DNA of 54,561 nucleotides from Betaproteobacteria bacterium (GTDB lineage: Bacteria > Pseudomonadota > Gammaproteobacteria > Burkholderiales > Rhodocyclaceae). Below the pieces are notes generated by a model. That model did not search any database and had not been told where the DNA came from. It saw nothing but the letters and a program-made list of their open reading frames with translations. The translations under genes and the position numbers were made by a program. How positions within the stretch are numbered: position 1 is the stretch's first letter; each line of letters opens with the position of its first letter. Positions 17,778 through 24,707 of this stretch are shown here, in pieces. Where the stretch lies: contig WQYQ01000023.1 in the NCBI GenBank assembly GCA_009781175.1, positions 1-54,561 on the forward strand. Reading direction: 5' to 3'.

Positions 17778-18527
17778 TCAATGCTCCCTCTTGCCGACGG
17801 CAAAGCCGGGCACCCGGGTGCGCTGCTCGACCCAGTGCAGCGCCAGGTAGACCACTCCGGCGGTGACGATGTAGAGCACCGTCACCGCCAGATAAACCTC
17901 GATCGGGCGCGAGGTTTCTTCGGTGGCCTGCATGGCGAATTGGGTCAGTTCCGGAATCGACACCGCGAACGCCACCGCCGAGTTCTTGATGAGGTTCATC
18001 GACTCGCTGGTGAGCGGCGGCAGGACGATGCGGTAAGCCATCGGCAGCAGCACGTAACGGTAGGTTTGCCACTGCGTCAGCCCCAACGCCAGACCAGCTT
18101 GGCGCTGGCCGCGCGGCAGCGATTGGATGCCTGAGCGCACCTGCTCGGCAAAGCGCGCCGAGGTGAAAAAGCCCAGCCCCAGCATCACCAGCACGAAGGA
18201 CGGCAGCGACTTCATCGGCGCGAACAGCGCGGGCGCGACGTGGTACCACAGGAAAATCTGCACCAACAGCGGAATGCCGCGAAACAGTTCCACCCAGACG
18301 TTGCCGAAACGCGCCCAGCCGGGGTTGTTGGGCAAGGTGCGCAGCACGCCAATGACCGAGCCGACCGCCAGCGCTAGCAGTAGCGCCGACAGCGACACCG
18401 CCGCCGTCCAGCCCCATGCGCCGATGATCCAGTTCAGGTACGTCGGGTCGCGGCTCGTGCCCAGGCAGCCGCTTACCAGATCGCTGGTGAGCGTGTCGCG
18501 GCAGAACACCTGCCAGTCCATTGCCAT
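17778..18527 (-). CDS. gltJ: Glutamate/aspartate-type ABC transporter permease
   Basis: Second permease of the importer, 249 residues from the ATG at 18527 (MAMDWQVFCRDTLTSD), with GAGGTT seven to eight bases upstream. Coupling motif: EQVRSGIQSLPRGQRQAGLA. The long periplasmic N-terminal stretch before the first strong helix (WTAAVSLSALLLALAVGSVI) is typical of GltJ. A perfect 23-bp inverted repeat (18546-18612) lies between gltI and this gene, so it could adjust expression of the permeases relative to the abundant binding protein. Confidence 0.93.
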   Translation of the reverse strand: MAMDWQVFCRDTLTSDLVSGCLGTSRDPTYLNWIIGAWGWTAAVSLSALLLALAVGSVIGVLRTLPNNPGWARFGNVWVELFRGIPLLVQIFLWYHVAPALFAPMKSLPSFVLVMLGLGFFTSARFAEQVRSGIQSLPRGQRQAGLALGLTQWQTYRYVLLPMAYRIVLPPLTSESMNLIKNSAVAFAVSIPELTQFAMQATEETSRPIEVYLAVTVLYIVTAGVVYLALHWVEQRTRVPGFAVGKREH

Positions 18528-18545
18528 GGGTTTTAACCTCTTGCT

Positions 18546-18612
18546 GTAGGGGCGGCATTCTGCCGCCCGCAATCGCCTGAAACGCAGATGGGCGGCAGAA
18601 TGCCGCCCCTAC
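18546..18612. repeat. Perfect 23-bp inverted repeat between gltI and gltJ
   Basis: The left arm (18546-18568) begins GTAGGGGCGGCATTCTGC; the right arm (18590-18612) is its exact reverse complement. The spacer is 21 bp. The stem would be very stable in RNA but lacks a following T-run on the minus strand, so it looks like a processing or mRNA-stability element of the REP kind rather than a terminator. Confidence 0.88.
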
Positions 18613-18678
18613 GGGTAAATGTCACGGTTGCCGAGCGCAAGCCAGTGATGCAGCGACGCATCGAGCGCACGCAACACA

Positions 18679-19578
18679 TCACTTGTTGCCGTAATCTTCC
18701 ATCGGTTTGTCGTTGGGGTGCTCCCAGGCGTAGCGAGTGCTCTCGGAGACCGGCATGTTCAGGCTGACGTTGCGCGGCGGAATCGGCTGCATGAACCATT
18801 TGTCATAGAGTTTTTCGAGCGAGCCATCCTTGATCTGGCGTGCGATCGAATCATTGACGGCGCTGCGCATCTTCTCATCACCCTTGGGCAGCATGCAGGC
18901 AATCGGTTCGGTGGACAGCACTTCGCCGACGATCTTGAAGTCCTTGGGGTTCTTGGATACGGCGATGTTCTGCGCCAGGATCGAAGCGTCCATCACAAAA
19001 GCGTCGGCGCGGCCGCTTTCCAGTTGCAAAAAGCTGTCGGCGTGGTCCTTGCCATTCAGCGTCTTGAAGTCGATGTTCTGCGCGCGCTCGTTCTTGCGCA
19101 GCGTTTGCACCGACGTGGTGCCGGTGGTTGTCACGACGGTTTTGCCATTCAGGTCGCGCACCGACTTGATCGGCGAATCGGCGTGCACCGCCATGCGGAT
19201 TTCTTCCACGTAGGTGGTGTTGGCGAAGTCCACGTCGCGCTGGCGCGCGCGGCTGTTGGTGGTGGAGCCGCATTCAAAGTCGATGGTGCCGTTCTGGATC
19301 AGCGGGATACGGTTGGCCGACGTGATGAGCACGTAATTGATCTTGAGCGGCTTGCCTACGTGCTTGCTTAGGTCATCGACGATGCGCTCGGCCATCTCGG
19401 TGTGGAAGCCTACGTATTTGCCGCTCCCGAGGGAAAAGGCCAGCCCCGAGGAATCGCGCACGCCCAGGTTGACCTCGCCCTTGGACTGGATTCTGGCCAG
19501 CGTGTCGCCGCCCGCCTGTGCGAAGGCCGCGCCGGCAGCCAGCGTCAACACCGAAACTGCGATGATGTGCTTGAACAT
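18679..19578 (-). CDS. gltI: Glutamate/aspartate-type periplasmic binding protein
   Basis: Solute-binding protein of the importer, 299 residues with a Sec signal peptide: MFKHIIAVSVLTLAAGAAFA, cleaved near residue 20. Family-3 binding-protein features include GVRDSSGLAFSLG, KYVGFHTEMAERIVDDL, the central IDFECGSTTNSRARQRDVDF and the hinge strand VVTTTGTTSVQTLRKNER, all close to GltI. AAAGGAAAG precedes the ATG at 19578. It is the first gene of gltIJKL; transcription probably starts in the 143-bp gap after the cytochrome b561 gene. Glutamate or aspartate is the likely ligand, from family resemblance only. Confidence 0.92.
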   Translation of the reverse strand: MFKHIIAVSVLTLAAGAAFAQAGGDTLARIQSKGEVNLGVRDSSGLAFSLGSGKYVGFHTEMAERIVDDLSKHVGKPLKINYVLITSANRIPLIQNGTIDFECGSTTNSRARQRDVDFANTTYVEEIRMAVHADSPIKSVRDLNGKTVVTTTGTTSVQTLRKNERAQNIDFKTLNGKDHADSFLQLESGRADAFVMDASILAQNIAVSKNPKDFKIVGEVLSTEPIACMLPKGDEKMRSAVNDSIARQIKDGSLEKLYDKWFMQPIPPRNVSLNMPVSESTRYAWEHPNDKPMEDYGNK

Positions 19579-19721
19579 GTGAACTTTCCTTTCAGAAACG
19601 GTTGAAAGCAACGGATTCATTGGTGAGCTTATTTTACGAATCGTGCTACGGGTTCCCTTTGAACAAAAGCATGTCCGCGTAAGTTCACGCCATATCCCTT
19701 GACCGCTTTCACTCGGCGCGC

Positions 19722-20258
19722 TTAGTTCTGCTTGCGGAAAGACATGTGGAGCAAGGTCTGGTCGCGCAGCACGAAGTGGTGCCAAAGCGCGGCGAGCACA
19801 TGCAAGCCGACGAGGAAGTAAACCGAGTTGCCGAGGAAAACGTGAACTGACTCGATGCTGTCGTGCAGGCCCGGATTTTTCTCCACCAAGGTCGGCAGCG
19901 TCCATCCAAAAAGCATGACGGCGCGGCCACTGCTTTGGGAGAGCAGGGTTCCCGTGATCGGCAGGGCAAACATCAAGCTGTAAAGCACGACATGTATGGC
20001 ATGCGCGACGAAGCGGATCAAGGGCCATCTGCTGAGTATCGCCGGCGCGGTGGTGCTCAGGCGCGTGAGCAGGCGCACAATGGCAAAGACGAACACCAGC
20101 ACGCCCGCCTGTTTGTGAATGGCCATCACGTTCCCGATTGCCGGATCGCCCTTGGGCAACTGGCCCCGATACTCGATCGCGATCAAGGCGACGGCAAAGA
20201 GCAAAAATATCAGCCAGTGCAGGCTGACAATGAGCGGATGGTAACGATTGGTTTGCAT
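19722..20258 (-). CDS. Cytochrome b561
   Basis: A four-helix membrane protein of 178 residues that binds two b haems and passes electrons between quinone and periplasmic partners or oxygen species. Candidate haem histidines lie in SLHWLIFLLF, MAIHKQAGV, AHAIHVVLY and VGLHVLAALWHHF. Start at the ATG at 20258 (MQTNRYHP), typical for this family; the longer frame upstream has no family match. It is followed by gltI on the same strand. With nearby polyamine and flavin enzymes it might serve envelope redox chemistry, but that link is only positional. Confidence 0.9.
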   Translation of the reverse strand: MQTNRYHPLIVSLHWLIFLLFAVALIAIEYRGQLPKGDPAIGNVMAIHKQAGVLVFVFAIVRLLTRLSTTAPAILSRWPLIRFVAHAIHVVLYSLMFALPITGTLLSQSSGRAVMLFGWTLPTLVEKNPGLHDSIESVHVFLGNSVYFLVGLHVLAALWHHFVLRDQTLLHMSFRKQN

Positions 20259-20333
20259 GGTGCGGCCCGTTGAGAATTCGCGCCATTGAACCACGTGCTG
20301 CGCATACCGGCCAGCATTCCTATTTGACAAAAT

Positions 20334-20711
20334 CTAAAGCGAAAGGTTTTCCGCGGCGCCGCGCGCTGCGTCGCGCAGCTTTGTGGCGCTCGGCGCGAAG
20401 GCGTCGCAGATGTGCTGGGCCGCCGTTTCCGGGCGTGCCGTGCCGCACATGAAGATGTCCACGGCCGCGAACTCGTATTCCGGCCAGGTGTGGATGCTGA
20501 TATGCGATTCCTTGAGTAACAGTACGCCGGTTACACCGAGCCCCGGGCCGAAATGCTGGAAGTGCGCGTCGATCGGCGTGGCGCCGGCGGCGTGGGCCGC
20601 TTCAAACAGGGTGCGTTCGATCAGCGCGGCGTCGCTTAGCAGCTTGGGCGAGACGCCTTGCAGGTCGAGCAGCAGATGGCGTCCGAGAATAGGCGGGCAC
20701 TGCGAATTCAA
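20334..20711 (-). CDS. speD: S-adenosylmethionine decarboxylase proenzyme
   Basis: Makes decarboxylated SAM, the aminopropyl donor for polyamine synthesis. At 125 residues it is the short class-1B prokaryotic type. Self-cleavage site: KESHISIHTWPEYEFAAVDI, with cleavage between Glu68 and Ser69, the serine becoming the pyruvoyl group. His74 and the cysteine in IFMCG match the conserved catalytic residues. It lies 10 bp after a small membrane-protein gene, at the end of an operon with DUF4178, SPFH and DUF350 genes. The partner aminopropyltransferase is encoded divergently at 24708-26219. Confidence 0.95.
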   Translation of the reverse strand: MNSQCPPILGRHLLLDLQGVSPKLLSDAALIERTLFEAAHAAGATPIDAHFQHFGPGLGVTGVLLLKESHISIHTWPEYEFAAVDIFMCGTARPETAAQHICDAFAPSATKLRDAARGAAENLSL

Positions 20712-20721
20712 AGCATCCGCC

Positions 20722-20892
20722 TCACTTGTGTCCGCCGCTCGATGACCAAGCGCCCCGGCTGTTCGCGCCGCTGCTCCATCCGCTGTTTCCGCCGCCGGTC
20801 GCGCCGAGGTTGTGCAGAGTCGTACTGAGCAGCACGATGAGTCCGTAGATCAGATACAAAAATCGCACAGCGTTCAGTCCTTTTCCCACCAT
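20722..20892 (-). CDS. Small single-span membrane protein with a Gly/Ser/Trp-rich tail
   Basis: A 56-residue protein beginning MVGKGLNAVRFLYLIYGLIV. One membrane helix (about residues 10-27) is followed by a low-complexity tail, GGGNSGWSSGANSRGAWSSS, ending GGHK. The ATG at 20892 overlaps the end of the DUF4178 gene by 19 bp in another frame; a GTG at 20868 is an alternative and would keep the whole helix. It stops 10 bp before speD. Position, composition and tight spacing support a real gene, probably a small partner in the membrane complex. I know no named family. Confidence 0.6.
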   Translation of the reverse strand: MVGKGLNAVRFLYLIYGLIVLLSTTLHNLGATGGGNSGWSSGANSRGAWSSSGGHK

Positions 20893-22373
20893 CGGCCAAG
20901 CAGCCACAGCGGCGCCCACAGCAGCAGGATCGCGAAGATGATGGCGAGCCAGCCGTCATTTTTCGCCAGCGCTATTGGCACGTTGAGGATGCCCAGGATG
21001 ATGACATACCACTTGGCGGCCTGGCGGCAGAAAACCAGGTCGGAGTCCGATCTGGATTTGCCTGACGTTGCTTCGGGCTGCGCTACGACCAGCGCCAGCG
21101 CTTTGTTGTCTTTGAACCACCGCGCAACCTGGGCGCGTGTGATTCTGCTCGAACGCGTCCACACGATTTCCGTGTCGGAGGTTTCGCGCGTCAGGCGCAG
21201 GCCGGGTTCGCCGAACTCGGTCAACAGCGTGCTGTCGCCCACATGCACGCGCCAGTTGAAAGTACCGGCGGCATACAGCACCCGGCTGCGGTATTCGAAG
21301 CCCTTGCGGAAGTTCCCGCTCTGCCAGGTGGCTACCGTGGCGGAGGACATGCGCGGCCATTCGTCGAGCACCTTCACCCGGTCCCAGCCGTCGTCCTGCT
21401 CAATGAGCCAGAGCAAGCCCTGTTCCTCGTTGAAGAGCAGATATTCGATCCAGGTCGAAGGCTCGTCTTGGTCGTCGTCCGTGCATTGCAGCAGCCCGAG
21501 CACCGTCCAGGGCTGGCCGCCGATGTTGCCGCTGTCGCCGGGTTTCAGACTGCTCTTGAACGCCGCCAGTTCGCTCTGCTTTCTTAGCACGACCGCGGTG
21601 GATTCGGTGCAGTCCACCTCGCTATGGCAACTGTTGCAGACGACGTAATTGGCGATGCCGGCGCGGTAGGTGATCGGGCTGCCGCAAGCCGGGCAGGCGA
21701 GCGGCATCGCTTTGCCTTGATAGCGGTCGGCGCTGCGGCTGATGTCGTCGGCGCTGCGTTGCAGTTGCAGCTTGAGCTGTCCCAGCGTGAGCAGTTCGCC
21801 GACGTAGACGGCGGGCGGATAGCCGTCGGCGTAGTCGAGCGTCAGGAAGCTGCTCGCGTCGCGGAAATCGGCGACTTGCGCGACCCAGCCTTGCCCGGCC
21901 GTGAAGGGTAATTCACCCTCGCCGCCGGTGCAGCGCGCGGTGCGCACATCGCCGGCGATCCAGTTGCGCTTGTCGAAGTCAAGGCCGCTGCCGGGACGCA
22001 GCGACTCGAACTTTGGGAGCGCGGCGGCCTGCTCTGCCGGCGCGCGGCGGGTCAGCATGTATTGGCCGGAAGCATCGGCCAGCCAGCCGTCCCCGCCGTC
22101 GTCGAACAGCAGATACCACTCGTTCCACAGCCCGGATTCATAGCGCAACTGGATGCGCCCGACCAGCGCGAAACCCTGTCCCTGCCACTGGCCCGAGGTG
22201 TTGAGCTGCAGCGGCGTGTAGTCTTCGAGCACGGCGGACATCTTGCCGATGTCCTTGACTGAATCCGCATCCTTGACCAGCGTGCTGCGGCAGTACTCGC
22301 ACACCGCCATGACGGCGGCCGAAGAGCGGAACGATACTTGCGCGCCGCAACTCGGACAGTTGATTTGTTGCAT
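20874..22373 (-). CDS. DUF4178 protein with two zinc ribbons and C-terminal membrane helices
   Basis: A 499-residue protein. The N-terminal zinc ribbon uses Cys6, Cys9, Cys25 and Cys28 (CPSCGAQ, CEYC). A DUF4178 beta-rich domain follows (about residues 60-200). A second zinc ribbon, CPACGSPITYRAGIANYVVC then NSCHSEVDC (about residues 219-250), leads into a second DUF4178 repeat (about 265-400). Two hydrophobic segments near the C-terminus, WYVIILGILNVPIALA and WLAIIFAILLLWAPLWLLG, are membrane helices. Biochemical function is unknown. In many bacteria DUF4178 is encoded with SpeD, DUF350 and a spermidine synthase, as here. It lies 9 bp after the SPFH gene. Confidence 0.85.
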   Translation of the reverse strand: MQQINCPSCGAQVSFRSSAAVMAVCEYCRSTLVKDADSVKDIGKMSAVLEDYTPLQLNTSGQWQGQGFALVGRIQLRYESGLWNEWYLLFDDGGDGWLADASGQYMLTRRAPAEQAAALPKFESLRPGSGLDFDKRNWIAGDVRTARCTGGEGELPFTAGQGWVAQVADFRDASSFLTLDYADGYPPAVYVGELLTLGQLKLQLQRSADDISRSADRYQGKAMPLACPACGSPITYRAGIANYVVCNSCHSEVDCTESTAVVLRKQSELAAFKSSLKPGDSGNIGGQPWTVLGLLQCTDDDQDEPSTWIEYLLFNEEQGLLWLIEQDDGWDRVKVLDEWPRMSSATVATWQSGNFRKGFEYRSRVLYAAGTFNWRVHVGDSTLLTEFGEPGLRLTRETSDTEIVWTRSSRITRAQVARWFKDNKALALVVAQPEATSGKSRSDSDLVFCRQAAKWYVIILGILNVPIALAKNDGWLAIIFAILLLWAPLWLLGRWWEKD

Positions 22374-22382
22374 GAAATGCCG

Positions 22383-23402
22383 TCAGCCGACCAGTTTTTT
22401 CAGAATCTCGGCCTTCACGCCATCAAATTCCGCTTGCGAGACCAGCCCCTTGTCGAGCAGTTCCTTGAGCTTTTGCAGACGCGCGCCGGGATCGTCCGCA
22501 GCCGCAGTCGGCGCTGGCGCTGCGGGCGCGGCTGCAGGTGACGATGCCCCTGCAAGTCCGCCCGCCATCGCCTGGCCCATCACCGCGCCGGCGGCCAGAC
22601 CCGCGCCCAGGCCCGCGATGCCGCCTTCGTTCTGCGCCGCGAGCGGAATCGAGCTGGCGACCTGGTACTGGGTGTACTTGGCCATGTCGCCCATCATGCC
22701 CATTGAGATGCGGGTGTCGATCGCCTTCTGAAGTTCTTCGGGCAACGAAACGTTGGTGACGGCGAAGTTGTCGAGCGCCACGCCATAGCGTTCGAACTCC
22801 GGCGCTAGACGCTCGCGGATCGTCTGCGACATCAACGTCTGATTAGCCGCCATGTCCAGGAACGGCAGCGACGACGCGCCGAACGCAGCCGTCATCGTGG
22901 CGATCAGCAGATTGCGCAACTGCTCTTCCAACTCGTCGCGCGTGTATTCGGCGCGCGTGCCGCTGATTTCGGTATAGAACTTAGCCGGATCGGTGAGCTT
23001 GTACGAATACAGACCGAAGGCGCGCAGCCGTACCATGCCGAAGTCGGCGTCGCGGATCGTGATCGGCTGCTGCGTGCCCCACTTGCGGCCGATCTGCAGG
23101 CGCGTGCTGAAGAAATAAACGTCGGACTTGAAGGGCGACTCGAACAGCTTGTCCCAGTTTTTCAGGTAGGTCAGCACCGGCAGCGTCTGGGTGGTGAGCT
23201 TGTACATGCCGGGGCCGAACACGTCGGCGACCTTGCCTTCGTTGACGAACATCGCCATCTGCGATTCGCGCACCGTGAGGCTGCCGCCGTTCTGGATTTC
23301 CATATCCTCCATCGGATAGCGCCAGGCCAGTACGCCGTCGGCGTCCTCGGTCCACTGGAGAATGTCGATAAACTGCTTTTTGATGAAGGAACCAAGACTC
23401 AC
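22383..23402 (-). CDS. SPFH/band-7 (virion-core-like) protein with SHOCT tail
   Basis: A 339-residue protein. Residues 1-240 form an SPFH domain of the YdjI/virion-core type (LQWTEDADGVLAWRYPMEDM, then GGSLTVRESQMAMFVNEGKV, VFGPGMYKLTTQTLPV). A Gly/Ala-rich hydrophobic segment (about 255-285) is followed by a Pro/Ala linker. The C-terminus, ARLQKLKELLDKGLVSQAEF, is a SHOCT bihelical motif. It starts with GTG at 23402; AAGGAGAATTAAC gives good spacing. Such proteins form membrane-associated oligomeric scaffolds. It lies 17 bp after a tautomerase gene and 9 bp before the DUF4178 gene. Confidence 0.88.
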   Translation of the reverse strand: MSLGSFIKKQFIDILQWTEDADGVLAWRYPMEDMEIQNGGSLTVRESQMAMFVNEGKVADVFGPGMYKLTTQTLPVLTYLKNWDKLFESPFKSDVYFFSTRLQIGRKWGTQQPITIRDADFGMVRLRAFGLYSYKLTDPAKFYTEISGTRAEYTRDELEEQLRNLLIATMTAAFGASSLPFLDMAANQTLMSQTIRERLAPEFERYGVALDNFAVTNVSLPEELQKAIDTRISMGMMGDMAKYTQYQVASSIPLAAQNEGGIAGLGAGLAAGAVMGQAMAGGLAGASSPAAAPAAPAPTAAADDPGARLQKLKELLDKGLVSQAEFDGVKAEILKKLVG

Positions 23403-23419
23403 GTTAATTCTCCTTGTTT

Positions 23420-23632
23420 TTACTCGCCGCGCTGCTCGGCCAAGCGCTCCTTGAGTTCCCGTACTGTCAGCCCGCCGACGGCAATGTCGTCATCGGGCAG
23501 TTCGTGAACGCTGACAAAGTAGAGTTCCTTCGGGATGCCCGTGACTTCCACGGACACCTCCGTCAAACGGCGGATCAGTTCCGCCTTGACTTCCTTTTTC
23601 ATCTGGCCGGCTTCAAAAACGATTACTGGCAT
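23420..23632 (-). CDS. 4-oxalocrotonate tautomerase-family protein, substrate unknown
   Basis: A 70-residue protein starting MPVIVFEAGQMKKEVKAELI, so Pro1 is available after Met removal. The position equivalent to Arg11 of 4-oxalocrotonate tautomerase is Lys, and the region equivalent to Arg39 reads ELYFVSVHE, so it is unlikely to act on oxalocrotonate. AAAGGAGTATCGAT precedes the ATG. It lies between DUF350 and SPFH genes in an apparent operon, distant from dmpI in both place and sequence. The upstream in-frame extension to 23686 has no family match. Confidence 0.85.
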   Translation of the reverse strand: MPVIVFEAGQMKKEVKAELIRRLTEVSVEVTGIPKELYFVSVHELPDDDIAVGGLTVRELKERLAEQRGE

Positions 23633-23707
23633 ATCGATACTCCTTTGCGCACGAAACGCGTGTCGACCCGTAGGCTGATGCTCCAAGGCACAGCCGCCAA
23701 CAGGCTT

Positions 23708-24094
23708 TCAGGACAGGCAGGCTGCGTTGAGCGCGCCCACGGCGACCGACATGCTGCCCATCAGAGCGCCCATGCCGACGTTGTTGGATTCGATGGCGGA
23801 GTCCATGTCCGGCAGCGCCCGGCTCAGCGCGGCGTAGACCAATATTTGGACCACCATCGCGCCGACCGCCCAGAAAAGGAATATCGGGAACGCGTCGTTA
23901 TGCTGGATGCTGGCGGAGAGCGTGAAGCACAAGCCGAAAACCGCGCCGCCGAGCGACAAAGCCGCCGCCATGTTGCCCTGGCGGATCAATGCGATTTCCT
24001 TGAACGGCGTGATTCTGAGATAGACTCCGACGAACGCGGCAAGCAGCACAAGGCTTGCCAGCAGGTGCAGAGCATAGTCGTAGATCGGTTGCAT
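23708..24094 (-). CDS. DUF350 (YjfL/UPF0719-type) inner-membrane protein
   Basis: A 128-residue protein with four membrane helices in two related halves: LLASLVLLAAFVGVYL, ALSLGGAVFGLCFTLSAS, LFWAVGAMVVQILVYAAL and a C-terminal MGSMSVAVGALNAA. The pattern RITPFKEIALIRQGNMAAAL is the DUF350 signature. The ATG at 24094 (MQPIYDYAL) is preferred; codons upstream are outside the family. The function is unknown. E. coli YjfL lies beside a PspA homologue and a glutathionylspermidine synthase-like gene, and here again polyamine genes adjoin. First gene of the minus-strand operon running to speD. Confidence 0.88.
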   Translation of the reverse strand: MQPIYDYALHLLASLVLLAAFVGVYLRITPFKEIALIRQGNMAAALSLGGAVFGLCFTLSASIQHNDAFPIFLFWAVGAMVVQILVYAALSRALPDMDSAIESNNVGMGALMGSMSVAVGALNAACLS

Positions 24095-24227
24095 GCTGTT
24101 TCCGTGATGGTGACGACGGCGCTGGCCGCGATGCGCAGCAAGTATATCCCTGTCCGCAGGTCTTCCACCCACGCAAACCGGACAGGCCCGCAGCGCATCG
24201 TAATCTGTAAATGATGTTGTATGAGTT

Positions 24228-24695
24228 ATGCCGAACAGAACCGTATTGGTCACCGTTGTCATGCTTGCAGCCTCGAATGTCTTTATGACATTCGCCTGGT
24301 ATGTGCATTTGAAGAATCTGCATTCCAGGCCCTGGTGGATCGCGGAGCTTTTTTCCTGGGGCATCGCGTTGTTCGAATATCTGCTCCAGGTCCCCGCCAA
24401 CCGCATCGGCTTTAGCACGCTCTCCCTGCCGCAGTTGAAAATCCTCCAGGAAGTGAATCACCCCAAGCTGAAGCTTGGGGCTTTTTCGCCACGGATCGGG
24501 GGCGCTTACAGCGCCAGTAACGCTTGTCTTGCTGACCCCGCCATAAATGGCGGGGCTTGCGCTCAACCCGTGGTCATCACGCTGTCCGTGTTCGTTCCAT
24601 TCTGCGTTTTCTATATGAACCAGCCCTTGAAGCTCGATTTCCTCTGGGTCGGGCTGTGCCTGGTGGGCGCGGTGTACTTTATTTTTCGCGCCTGA
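24228..24695 (+). CDS. DUF486 (DMT-superfamily) membrane protein with in-frame insertion
   Basis: A DUF486 protein of about 115 residues is recognisable in two parts: residues 1-76 (MPNRTVLVTVVMLAASNVFM through LPQLKILQEV) and 117-155 (ITLSVFVPFCVFYMNQPLKL through GAVYFIFRA). Between them, residues 77-116 (NHPKLKLGAFSPRIGGAYSA, then SNACLADPAINGGACAQPVV) are foreign to the family. They are encoded by a 118-bp palindromic element (24459-24576). Joining V76 to I117 restores the normal family sequence LQEVITL. The frame is kept, giving 155 residues. The polar insert lands just before a membrane helix, so whether the protein still works is open. It is followed 12 bp later by speE. Confidence 0.88.
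   Translation: MPNRTVLVTVVMLAASNVFMTFAWYVHLKNLHSRPWWIAELFSWGIALFEYLLQVPANRIGFSTLSLPQLKILQEVNHPKLKLGAFSPRIGGAYSASNACLADPAINGGACAQPVVITLSVFVPFCVFYMNQPLKLDFLWVGLCLVGAVYFIFRA
24459..24576. repeat. 118-bp palindromic element, copy 1 (inside the DUF486 gene)
   Basis: Begins CACCCCAAGCTGAAGCTTGG and ends CTCAACCCGTGGTCA. Internal hairpins are CCCCAAGCTGAAGCTTGGGG, GGCGCTTACAGCGCC, and CCCCGCCATAAATGGCGGGG. By hand alignment it differs from the dnaX copy at about 19 of 118 positions, with no gap. Equal length, same orientation relative to the gene, and same reading frame in both hosts. Confidence 0.9.
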
Positions 24696-24707
24696 CAAAG
24701 CTGCCTG

